Origin: Sphaerisporangium krabiense
GTDB taxonomy: Bacteria > Actinomycetota > Actinomycetes > Streptosporangiales > Streptosporangiaceae
Reading direction: 5' to 3'
Assembly: GCF_014200435.1 (NCBI RefSeq)
Contig: NZ_JACHBR010000001.1
Coordinates: 4,495,501-4,559,500 of the forward strand
DNA: 64,000 bases
Shown: positions 57,518 to 64,000 of the stretch, one piece after another
Layout: each line of letters starts with the position of its first letter
Position numbering within the stretch: the first letter of the stretch is position 1
Made by a program: the position numbers and the translations under genes
The notes under the pieces: generated by a model
Told to the model about the DNA's origin: nothing
Seen by the model: only the letters and a program-made list of their open reading frames with translations
Databases searched by the model: none

Positions 57518-59575
57518 ATGGCCACGCTCCGAAGCTATGTGACCGGTTCCTGGCACACGCCGGGCGAGGAGGGCGCCCCGCTGCACGACGCGGTCACCGG
57601 CGAGGAGGTCGTGCGGATCTCCTCGGCCGGCGTCGACTTCCGGGCCGCCCTGGAGTACGGGCGCCGCGCCGGCGGTCCCGCGATCCGCGAGCTGACCTTC
57701 CACCAGCGGGCGGCGCTGCTCAAGGCCCTGGCCTCCCATCTGCGGGAACGCCGCGAAGAGCTGTACGCGCTGTCGCTGCGCACCGGCGCCACCCGGGGCG
57801 ACTCGCGCTTCGACGTCGACGGCGGCATCGGCGCGCTGTTCTCCTACTCCAGCAAGGGCCGCCGCGAGATGCCCAACGACACCGTCTACGTCGAGGGCGC
57901 CGTGGAGCCCCTCGGCAAGGGCGGCACGTTCGCCGCGCAGCACATCTGCACGCCCCTGCGCGGCGTCGCGGTGCAGATCAACGCGTTCAACTTCCCCGTC
58001 TGGGGCCCGCTGGAGAAGCTCGCGCCCGCGTTCGTCGCCGGCGTGCCGTCCCTGATCAAGCCCGCCGGCCAGACGGCCTACGTCACCGCGCGGCTGGTCG
58101 AGATGATCGTCGAGTCCGGCCTGCTGCCCGAGGGGTCGGTGCAGCTCGTCTGCGGCAGCGCGGGCGACCTGTTCGAGCACCTCACCGAGCAGGACCTGGT
58201 CGCCTTCACCGGCTCGGCCTCCACCGCGCAGAAGCTGCGCACCCACCCGGTCGTCGCCGCGCGCTCGGTGCGGTTCAACGCCGAGGCCGACTCGCTGAAC
58301 TGCTCGATCCTCGGCCCGGACGCCGTACCAGGAACCGCGGAGTTCGACCTGTTCGTCGCCCAGCTCGTCAACGAGATGACGGTGAAGGCGGGGCAGAAGT
58401 GCACGGCGATCCGGCGGGCGTTCGTCCCCGAGGGCCTGCTCGGCGACGTCGCCGAGGCCACCGCCGCGCGGCTCGCCGCGATCACCGTGGGGAACCCGGC
58501 GGACCCGGCGGTCGGCATGGGCGCGCTGGCGAGCCTGGGCCAGCGGGAGGAGGTCCGCCGCGCGCTCAAGGCCCTGACCGCCGCGGGCTCGATCGTCTTC
58601 GGCGATCCCGACCGGGTCGACGTGGTCGGCGCCGACGCCGAGCGCGGCGCGTTCGTCTCGCCGGTGCTGCTGCGCGTGGACGAGGCCGACCGGCCGGAGC
58701 CGCACGAGGTGGAGGCGTTCGGGCCGGTCAGCGCCCTCATGCCGTACACCTCGGCCGAGCACGTGATCGAGCTGGCCGCCCGGGGCCAGGGGAGCCTGGC
58801 GGGGTCCATCGTGACCGGCGACGCCGGGTTCGCCCGGCAGGTGGTGCTCGGCACCGCGCCCTGGCACGGCCGCCTGCTCGTCCTGGACGCGAAGGCCGGC
58901 AAGGAGTCCACCGGGCACGGCTCGCCGCTGCCGATGCTCGTGCACGGCGGCCCCGGCCGGGCCGGGGGCGGCGAGGAGATGGGCGGCGTCCGGGGCATCC
59001 TGCACCACATGAACCGCACGGCCGTCCAGGGCAGCCCGGACATGCTCACGGCGGTCACCGGCCGTTGGGTGCAGGGCGCGGCGCGGGACACCTCCGGCGT
59101 CCACCCCTTCCGCAAGCACCTGGAGGACCTGAGGATCGGAGACTCGGTCGCCGGCGGGCCGCGCCGGGTCGAGCTGGAGGACATCGAGCACTTCGCCGCG
59201 TTCACCGGGGACACCTTCTACGCGCACACGGACGAGGAGGCCGCCCGGGCCAACCCGTTCTTCGACGGCAGGGTGGCACACGGCTACCTGATCGTCTCGC
59301 TGGCCGCCGGGCTCTTCGTCGACCCCGACCCGGGGCCGGTGCTGGCCAACTACGGCCTGGAGAACCTCCGGTTCCTCACGCCGGTCTACCCGGGCGACGA
59401 GCTCACCGTCACGCTGACCGCCAAGCAGATCACCCCGCGCGAGGGGCTGGAGCACGGGGAGGTCCGCTGGGACGCCGACGTCACCAAGCAGGACGGCTCG
59501 TCGGTCGCCAAGTACGACGTGCTGACGCTGGTGGCCAAGCGCGAGACGCCCGACTTGCGAGGCGGGCAGGGGTGA
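57518..59575 (+). CDS. paaZ: Bifunctional oxepin-CoA hydrolase / semialdehyde dehydrogenase
   Basis: 685 residues from ATG 57518 (GGAGG upstream), which begins the PaaZ homology (LRSYVTGSWHTPG). Residues 1-515 are an aldehyde dehydrogenase: catalytic Cys in VKAGQKCTAIRRAF, Glu in RFNAEADSLNC, and INAFNFPVWGPLEK. Residues 535-685 are a MaoC-like hydratase domain with FTGDTFYAHTDEEAARANPF and FDGRVAHGYLIVSLAAG. It opens the oxepin-CoA ring and oxidises the resulting aldehyde. First gene of the paaZABCDE block. Confidence 0.95.
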   Translation: MATLRSYVTGSWHTPGEEGAPLHDAVTGEEVVRISSAGVDFRAALEYGRRAGGPAIRELTFHQRAALLKALASHLRERREELYALSLRTGATRGDSRFDVDGGIGALFSYSSKGRREMPNDTVYVEGAVEPLGKGGTFAAQHICTPLRGVAVQINAFNFPVWGPLEKLAPAFVAGVPSLIKPAGQTAYVTARLVEMIVESGLLPEGSVQLVCGSAGDLFEHLTEQDLVAFTGSASTAQKLRTHPVVAARSVRFNAEADSLNCSILGPDAVPGTAEFDLFVAQLVNEMTVKAGQKCTAIRRAFVPEGLLGDVAEATAARLAAITVGNPADPAVGMGALASLGQREEVRRALKALTAAGSIVFGDPDRVDVVGADAERGAFVSPVLLRVDEADRPEPHEVEAFGPVSALMPYTSAEHVIELAARGQGSLAGSIVTGDAGFARQVVLGTAPWHGRLLVLDAKAGKESTGHGSPLPMLVHGGPGRAGGGEEMGGVRGILHHMNRTAVQGSPDMLTAVTGRWVQGAARDTSGVHPFRKHLEDLRIGDSVAGGPRRVELEDIEHFAAFTGDTFYAHTDEEAARANPFFDGRVAHGYLIVSLAAGLFVDPDPGPVLANYGLENLRFLTPVYPGDELTVTLTAKQITPREGLEHGEVRWDADVTKQDGSSVAKYDVLTLVAKRETPDLRGGQG

Positions 59576-59591
59576 GCCAGACTATTAACTG

Positions 59592-59605
59592 ACCGAACGT
59601 TCGGT
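59592..59605. promoter_or_regulatory. Putative PaaR operator 2 (upstream of paaA)
   Basis: ACCGAACGTTCGGT is a perfect 14-bp palindrome between paaZ and paaA, part of ACTGACCGAACGTTCGG shared with operator 1. It suggests that paaABCDE has its own repressed promoter. Confidence 0.7.
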
Positions 59606-59620
59606 GAAGGTGGCGAGGCA

Positions 59621-60553
59621 TTGGCTGACCTCCAGGAACACTTCGACCGCACGATCGCGCGCGACCAGCGCGTGGAGCCGCGCGACTGGATGCCCGACGG
59701 CTACCGCGGCACGATGGTCCGGCAGATCGCCCAGCACGCGCACTCGGAGATCATCGGCATGCAGCCGGAAGGGGCGTGGATCACCCGGGCGCCGTCGCTG
59801 CGCCGCAAGGCGATCCTGCTGGCCAAGGTGCAGGACGAGGCCGGGCACGGCCTGTACCTGTACGCGGCCGCCGAGACGCTCGGCGCCGACCGCGCCGAGC
59901 TGACCGCCAAGCTCATCGAGGGACGGCAGAAGTACTCCTCGATCTTCAACTACCCGACGCTCTCCTACGCGGACGTGGGCGTGATCGGCTGGCTGGTCGA
60001 CGGGGCGGCGATCTGCAACCAGGTGCCGCTGTGCCGCAGCTCCTACGGGCCCTACGCCCGGGCGATGATCCGCATCTGCAAGGAGGAGTCCTTCCACCAG
60101 CGGCAGGGCTATGAGCTGCTGATGACGATGATGGCGGGCACCCCGGCGCAGCGCGACCTGGTCCAGGACGCGGTGAACCGCTGGTGGTGGCCCTCCCTGA
60201 TGATGTTCGGCCCCCCTGACCACGCCTCGCCCAACACCGAGCGCTCCATGGCCTGGAAGATCAAGCGGCACACCAACGACGAGCTGCGGCAGCGCTTCGT
60301 GGACATGACCGTCCCGCAGGCCGAGGCGCTCGGCGTCACCCTGCCCGACCCCGACCTGCGCTGGAACCCCGAGCGCGGCCACCACGACTTCGGCCCGATC
60401 GACTGGTCGGAGCTCCAGCGCGTGATCAAGGGGGACGGGCCGTGCAACGCCGAGCGCGTGGCCGTGCGCCGCGCCGCGCACGAGGACGGCGCCTGGGTCC
60501 GCGAGGCCGCCGCCGCGTACGCCCGCAAGACCCGCGACGGGGAGGCGGCATGA
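59621..60553 (+). CDS. paaA: 1,2-Phenylacetyl-CoA epoxidase, catalytic subunit A
   Basis: 310 residues of a diiron oxygenase. Conserved: [55 protein letters not shown] (iron ligands E/H in DEAGHG) and [15 protein letters not shown] (E..H). It epoxidises phenylacetyl-CoA with PaaC as scaffold partner. The only start near the conserved N-terminus is TTG 59621, with AAGGTGG seven bases upstream. Overlaps paaB by ATGA. Confidence 0.95.
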   Translation: MADLQEHFDRTIARDQRVEPRDWMPDGYRGTMVRQIAQHAHSEIIGMQPEGAWITRAPSLRRKAILLAKVQDEAGHGLYLYAAAETLGADRAELTAKLIEGRQKYSSIFNYPTLSYADVGVIGWLVDGAAICNQVPLCRSSYGPYARAMIRICKEESFHQRQGYELLMTMMAGTPAQRDLVQDAVNRWWWPSLMMFGPPDHASPNTERSMAWKIKRHTNDELRQRFVDMTVPQAEALGVTLPDPDLRWNPERGHHDFGPIDWSELQRVIKGDGPCNAERVAVRRAAHEDGAWVREAAAAYARKTRDGEAA

Positions 60554-60831
60554 GCGAATGGCCCCTGTACGAGGTGTTCGTGCGCGGCAAGCGCGGGCTC
60601 AACCACGTCCACGTCGGCTCGCTGCACGCCGCCGACGACGAGACCGCCCTGCGCCACGCCCGCGACCTCTACACGCGCAGGAACGAGGGCGTCAGCATCT
60701 GGGTGGTGCGCTCGGAGCACATCGCCGCCACCAGCCCGGACGAGAAGGACCCGTTCTTCGCGCCGAGCGGCGACAAGGTGTACCGGCACCCGACGTTCTA
60801 CACGATCCCCGACGACGTCCCGCACATGTGA
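60550..60831 (+). CDS. paaB: 1,2-Phenylacetyl-CoA epoxidase subunit B
   Basis: 93 residues, the small non-catalytic subunit: [40 protein letters not shown], and a C-terminus with [22 protein letters not shown] 60550 overlaps the paaA stop (ATGA). Confidence 0.95.
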   Translation: MSEWPLYEVFVRGKRGLNHVHVGSLHAADDETALRHARDLYTRRNEGVSIWVVRSEHIAATSPDEKDPFFAPSGDKVYRHPTFYTIPDDVPHM

Positions 60832-60838
60832 GGCCGCC

Positions 60839-61750
60839 ATGTCTGACATGTCCGACACGCCAGCCGTGCATCCCGACGCGGCGCCCGGCAACGCCTACGA
60901 GGCGCTCAACGAGGCCGACGACCCGCGCTGGGCGTTCGGGACCGGCTTCACCGACCCCCTGGCCGGCGTGGACACGAGCCTGCCGCCGGGCGTGGACGGC
61001 GCCGACCTGGCCGCGTACTGCCTCATGCTCGGCGACGACGCCCTGATCATGTCCCACCGCCTCCAGGAGTGGTGCACCCACGCGCCCGAGCTGGAGGAGG
61101 AGGTCGCGCTCGCCAACATCGCCCTCGACCTGCTCGGTCAGGCACGGCTGCTGCTCGCCCGCGCCGGGACGGCCGACGGGACCGGGCGCGACGAGGACGC
61201 GCTGGCGTTCCTGCGCGACCCCGGCGAGTTCCGCAACGTGCGGCTGGCCGAGGCCCCGAACGGCGACTTCGGGCACGCCATGGCCCGGCTGCTCGTCTTC
61301 GCCACCTGGCGGCTCGCCCTGCTCGACCGGCTCACCGCCTCCCGCGACCCGGTCCTCGCCGCGGTCGCCGCCAAGGGCGTGAAGGAGCTGGCCTACCACC
61401 GCGACTACGCGGCCGGCTGGGTCGTCCGGCTCGGCGACGGCACCGCCTACTCGCGCGAGCGCGTGTACGAGGGACTGTCGGCGGTGTGGCCGCTCGTCCC
61501 CGAGCTGTTCGCCGCCGACCCGGTGGAGTCCCGCCTCGCGGACGCGGGCGTGGCGGCCGACCCCGCCGCCCTCCGCGCGGAGTTCGACGCCGTGCTCGAC
61601 CAGGTGCTGGCCGCGGCCACCCTCACCCGGCCGCCCGTGCCGTCCGAGGGGCCGGCGCTCGGCCGCGGCGGCGCCCACACCGAGGCGCTCACCGTGTTGC
61701 TGGAGGAGCTGCAGAGCGTCGCCCGCGCCCACCCGGGGGCACGATGGTGA
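60839..61750 (+). CDS. paaC: 1,2-Phenylacetyl-CoA epoxidase subunit C
   Basis: 303 residues; structural partner of PaaA in the epoxidase core. Shows DDALIMSHRLQEWCTHAPEL, EEEVALANIALDLLGQARLL and KGVKELAYHRDYAAGWVVRL, the helical bundle typical of PaaC. Starts 7 bases after paaB and overlaps paaD by seven bases. The first 35 residues (rich in Asp, Pro, Ala) are an N-terminal extension. Confidence 0.94.
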   Translation: MSDMSDTPAVHPDAAPGNAYEALNEADDPRWAFGTGFTDPLAGVDTSLPPGVDGADLAAYCLMLGDDALIMSHRLQEWCTHAPELEEEVALANIALDLLGQARLLLARAGTADGTGRDEDALAFLRDPGEFRNVRLAEAPNGDFGHAMARLLVFATWRLALLDRLTASRDPVLAAVAAKGVKELAYHRDYAAGWVVRLGDGTAYSRERVYEGLSAVWPLVPELFAADPVESRLADAGVAADPAALRAEFDAVLDQVLAAATLTRPPVPSEGPALGRGGAHTEALTVLLEELQSVARAHPGARW

Positions 61751-62259
61751 GCCGGGCGCGGGAACGGGGCCGCGCGGGCGAGGTCGCCGCCGCCGTGGCC
61801 GACCCCGAGCTGCCCATGCTCACCCTGGCCGACCTCGGCATCCTGCGCGAGGTCACCGAGACCGGCGACGGCCGCGTGGTCGTCACGATCACGCCGACCT
61901 ACAGCGGCTGCCCCGCCATGGACGCGATCCGCGCGGACCTGTCCGCCGCCCTGCGCGCCGCCGGGTACGCCGACGTCGAGATCCGCACCGCGCTCACGCC
62001 GCCCTGGACCACCGACTGGATCGGCGAGGCCGGCAGGCGCAAGCTCGCCGCGGCGGGCATCTCCCCGCCGGGCCCCGCCGCGCCCCGCGCCCCCGGCCCG
62101 GTGCCGGTCGCGCTCGGCCCGGTCCGCAGGCGGCCGGCCTGCCCGAACTGCGGCTCCGGCGAGACCGGGGAGATCTCGCGCTTCGGCGCGACCGCGTGCA
62201 GGTCCCTGTGGCGCTGCCAGGCGTGCCACGAGCCGTTCGAGCACGTCAAGGAGATCTGA
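61744..62259 (+). CDS. paaD: Phenylacetate degradation Fe-S maturation protein PaaD
   Basis: 171 residues: a DUF59/MIP18 domain (AAAVADPELPMLTLADLGIL, ITPTYSGCPAMDAI) and a C-terminal zinc ribbon with CPNCGS, ACRSLWRCQACHEPFEH. It is thought to assist assembly of the epoxidase metal centres. ATG 61744 overlaps paaC's end, and paaE starts 1 base after its stop. Confidence 0.93.
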   Translation: MVSRARERGRAGEVAAAVADPELPMLTLADLGILREVTETGDGRVVVTITPTYSGCPAMDAIRADLSAALRAAGYADVEIRTALTPPWTTDWIGEAGRRKLAAAGISPPGPAAPRAPGPVPVALGPVRRRPACPNCGSGETGEISRFGATACRSLWRCQACHEPFEHVKEI

Positions 62260-62260
62260 G

Positions 62261-63406
62261 ATGGCCGGACGCCTCCCTGAGGACCTTCAGGCGAACCCCG
62301 GGCCGGGGGAGCCGGGCGGCGCGGTGCGGGTGGCCGAGCGCGCCCGCGGCCGTGCCGCGTTCACGGCGCTGCGCGTCGCCCGGGTCGAACGGATCTGCGA
62401 GGACGCCGCCGCGATCACCTTCGACGTGCCGCGGGACCTCGCCGAACGGTTCGCCTTCCTGCCCGGCCAGTCCCTGACCGTCCGCGCCGTCGTGGACGGC
62501 CGCGACGAGCGCAGGTCGTACTCGATCTGCTCCCCGGCCGGCGGGCCGCTGCGCATCGGCGTCCGCGAGATCCCGGGCGGCCTGTTCTCCACCTGGCTCG
62601 TGCGCCACCTCAGGCCCGGCGACACCCTCGCCGTCCAGCCGCCGGGCGGCGCCTTCACCGCCGACCTGAGCCGCCCCGGCCACCACGTGTTCATCGCCGC
62701 CGGGTCCGGCATCACGCCCGTGCTGTCGATCGCCTCGTCCGCGCTCGCCGTCCCCGGCGCCCGGGCGACCATCTTCTACGGCAACCGCACCACGCGGACC
62801 GTCATGTTCGCCGAGGAGCTCGCCGATCTGAAGGACTCCGCGCCCGCCCGCGTCGAACTCGTCCACGTGCTGTCCCGGGAGCCGCGCGAACCCGAGCTGT
62901 TCACCGGCCGCCTGGACGCCGCCAAGCTGCGGGTCCTGCTCCCCGCCCTCACCGCCGTGCGCGAGGTCGCGCACTGGTGGCTGTGCGGGCCGTACCAGAT
63001 GGTCGTGGACGCGCGGCGGGTGCTCGCCGAGCTCGGCGTCCCGTCCGAGCGCCTGCACCACGAGCTGTTCTACGTGGACGAGCCGCCGCCCGCGCCCGTC
63101 CGGCCCGTGGCGGGCCCGGGGGAGCGGGCGACGGCCGAGGTCACGGTGATCCTGGACGGCCGCGCCACCACCGCCGCGCTGCCCCGCGACGTCACCGTGC
63201 TCGAAGGCGCGCAGCGCGTGCGCCCCGACCTGCCGTTCGCCTGCAAGGGCGGCGTCTGCGGCACCTGCCGGGCCCGCGTCGTGGACGGCGAGGCCGACAT
63301 GCGCAGGAACTTCGCCCTCGAACCCCGCGAGGTCGAGGCCGGGTACGTGCTGACCTGCCAGTCGTTCCCGAGCTCCGCCAGGCTCACCGTCGACTACGAC
63401 GCCTGA
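62261..63406 (+). CDS. paaE: 1,2-Phenylacetyl-CoA epoxidase reductase subunit E
   Basis: 381 residues. Electron donor to PaaA: FAD domain with DERRSYSICS (RxYS) and RIGVREIPGGLFSTWL, NAD(P)H domain with FIAAGSGITPVLSIASSAL, and a C-terminal plant-type [2Fe-2S] ferredoxin with Cys in CKGGVCGTCRARV and LTCQSFP. About 30 residues of extra N-terminal sequence. Last gene of the block; the convergent gene starts 7 bases later. Confidence 0.95.
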   Translation: MAGRLPEDLQANPGPGEPGGAVRVAERARGRAAFTALRVARVERICEDAAAITFDVPRDLAERFAFLPGQSLTVRAVVDGRDERRSYSICSPAGGPLRIGVREIPGGLFSTWLVRHLRPGDTLAVQPPGGAFTADLSRPGHHVFIAAGSGITPVLSIASSALAVPGARATIFYGNRTTRTVMFAEELADLKDSAPARVELVHVLSREPREPELFTGRLDAAKLRVLLPALTAVREVAHWWLCGPYQMVVDARRVLAELGVPSERLHHELFYVDEPPPAPVRPVAGPGERATAEVTVILDGRATTAALPRDVTVLEGAQRVRPDLPFACKGGVCGTCRARVVDGEADMRRNFALEPREVEAGYVLTCQSFPSSARLTVDYDA

Positions 63407-63413
63407 CGCCGCC

Positions 63414-63986
63414 TCATGCGACCTGCCCCGCGACGGGCAGGCGCAGGTGCCAGCGGCGGCCGTCGGAGGTCACCGTCACGTGGCCGAGCGGGGGGACGTC
63501 CACGCCCCAGAACGCGCGCGGCGGGGCCGCCATCGCGTGGACCACCGCCGCCCTGACGACCGCCGGGTGGGTGACGGCGAGGACGCGCCCGTCGCCGTGC
63601 CGGGCCGCCAGCCAGCCGGCCACCCGGCCGATCAGCGCGGCGACGGACTCGCCGCCGTGCGGGGCCGCCTCGGGATCGGTGAGCCAGGCGACGAAGCCCT
63701 CCGGGTGCTCCGCCTGCACCTCGGCGAGCGTGCGGCCCGCCCAGCGGCCCGCGTCCAGGTCCCTCAGCCCGTCGTCCACCTCGGCGGCCAGGCCCAGGCC
63801 CTCGGCCGTCCGCAGGCAGCGCAGCGAGGGCCCGCACCGGACACGCGGCGCGAGGTCCGCGAACAGGGGCGCCGCCTCCGCCACCTGACGGACACCCTGG
63901 GGCTCCAGCTCTTCGTCCGTGGGGAACGCGGCCCGGCGGAGCGCGCTGGTCGGGGCGTGGGAGAGCAGGACGATCCTCGCGGTCAC
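63414..63986 (-). CDS. Histidine phosphatase superfamily protein, variant active site
   Basis: 190 residues from GTG 63986 (AGGAG eight bases upstream; another GTG at 63995 lies inside that site). The fold is that of phosphoglycerate-mutase-like phosphatases: LLSHAPTSALRRAAFPTDEE at the N-terminus, RCGPSLRCLRTAEGLG, DLDAGRWAGRTLAEVQ, GGESVAALIGRV and VLAVTHPAVVRAAVVHAMA. The catalytic RHG is replaced by SHA: the His remains, the neighbouring Arg is lost. Such variants exist in actinomycetes and may have altered activity. Confidence 0.82.
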   Translation of the reverse strand: MTARIVLLSHAPTSALRRAAFPTDEELEPQGVRQVAEAAPLFADLAPRVRCGPSLRCLRTAEGLGLAAEVDDGLRDLDAGRWAGRTLAEVQAEHPEGFVAWLTDPEAAPHGGESVAALIGRVAGWLAARHGDGRVLAVTHPAVVRAAVVHAMAAPPRAFWGVDVPPLGHVTVTSDGRRWHLRLPVAGQVA

Positions 63987-64000
63987 GATGTCCACTCCTG

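Overview
The window is very GC-rich (wobble positions almost all G or C), uses many GTG and some TTG starts, and carries a SARP regulator, mycothiol-type DinB enzymes, a Tex protein, a multidomain chitinase and a dense biosynthetic operon. This points to a soil, antibiotic-producing actinomycete; a Streptosporangiaceae-like genus fits best, but that placement is inference. No rRNA, tRNA, insertion sequence, prophage or CRISPR array was seen.

Layout. 1-9 kb: two tandem secreted subtilisin-like proteases (the first only as its tail), an fmdB-fmdA formamidase pair, a lone Pycsar-type membrane effector, an amidohydrolase, an S9 peptidase and a beta-propeller-like lipoprotein. 9-15 kb: a small conserved protein divergent from an XRE regulator coupled to an aminoglycoside-phosphotransferase-like kinase, then pcaB and a pcaD-pcaC fusion (beta-ketoadipate branch), then a TTG-start cold-shock gene. 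15-25 kb: a GH13 enzyme, a DUF998 membrane protein, malate dehydrogenase, a phosphotriesterase-family hydrolase, Tex, and a secreted CBM-FN3x3-GH18 chitinase with a DasR-like site upstream.

26-29 kb: a compact minus-strand operon that I regard as the best candidate for an undescribed system. A 143-residue helical protein ends in an amyloid-signalling-like motif; the overlapping next gene, a 404-residue protein of unknown fold, carries the same motif near its start; a phosphoribosyltransferase-like gene and a 65-residue protein follow. The layout resembles adaptor plus effector conflict modules that signal through homotypic motifs. 29-34 kb: a FAD monooxygenase with an Lrp-type regulator, a membrane-anchored Mrr-like nuclease and small enzymes.

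34-50.6 kb: a biosynthetic gene cluster on the minus strand, mostly joined by 4-base stop/start overlaps, under a SARP regulator. It holds a butirosin BtrH-like domain fused to a carrier domain, an AMP ligase, a PLP decarboxylase, a free acyl carrier protein, two acyl-CoA-dehydrogenase-fold enzymes, a phosphopantetheinyl transferase, a stand-alone amino-acid adenylation enzyme, a flavin reductase, a class-C beta-lactamase-fold hydrolase, an MFS exporter and a glycosyltransferase. There is no condensation or ketosynthase domain. Together they suggest an amino acid is loaded on a carrier protein, decarboxylated, oxidised and transferred. Several of these genes contain in-frame 30, 33 or 60-bp tandem repeats.

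50.7-64 kb: a SpoIIE-type phosphatase, a probably leaderless metNIQ methionine importer, and a phenylacetate catabolic locus: paaK and a TetR repressor divergent from paaZ-paaABCDE, with two matching palindromic operators, followed by a histidine-phosphatase-like gene.
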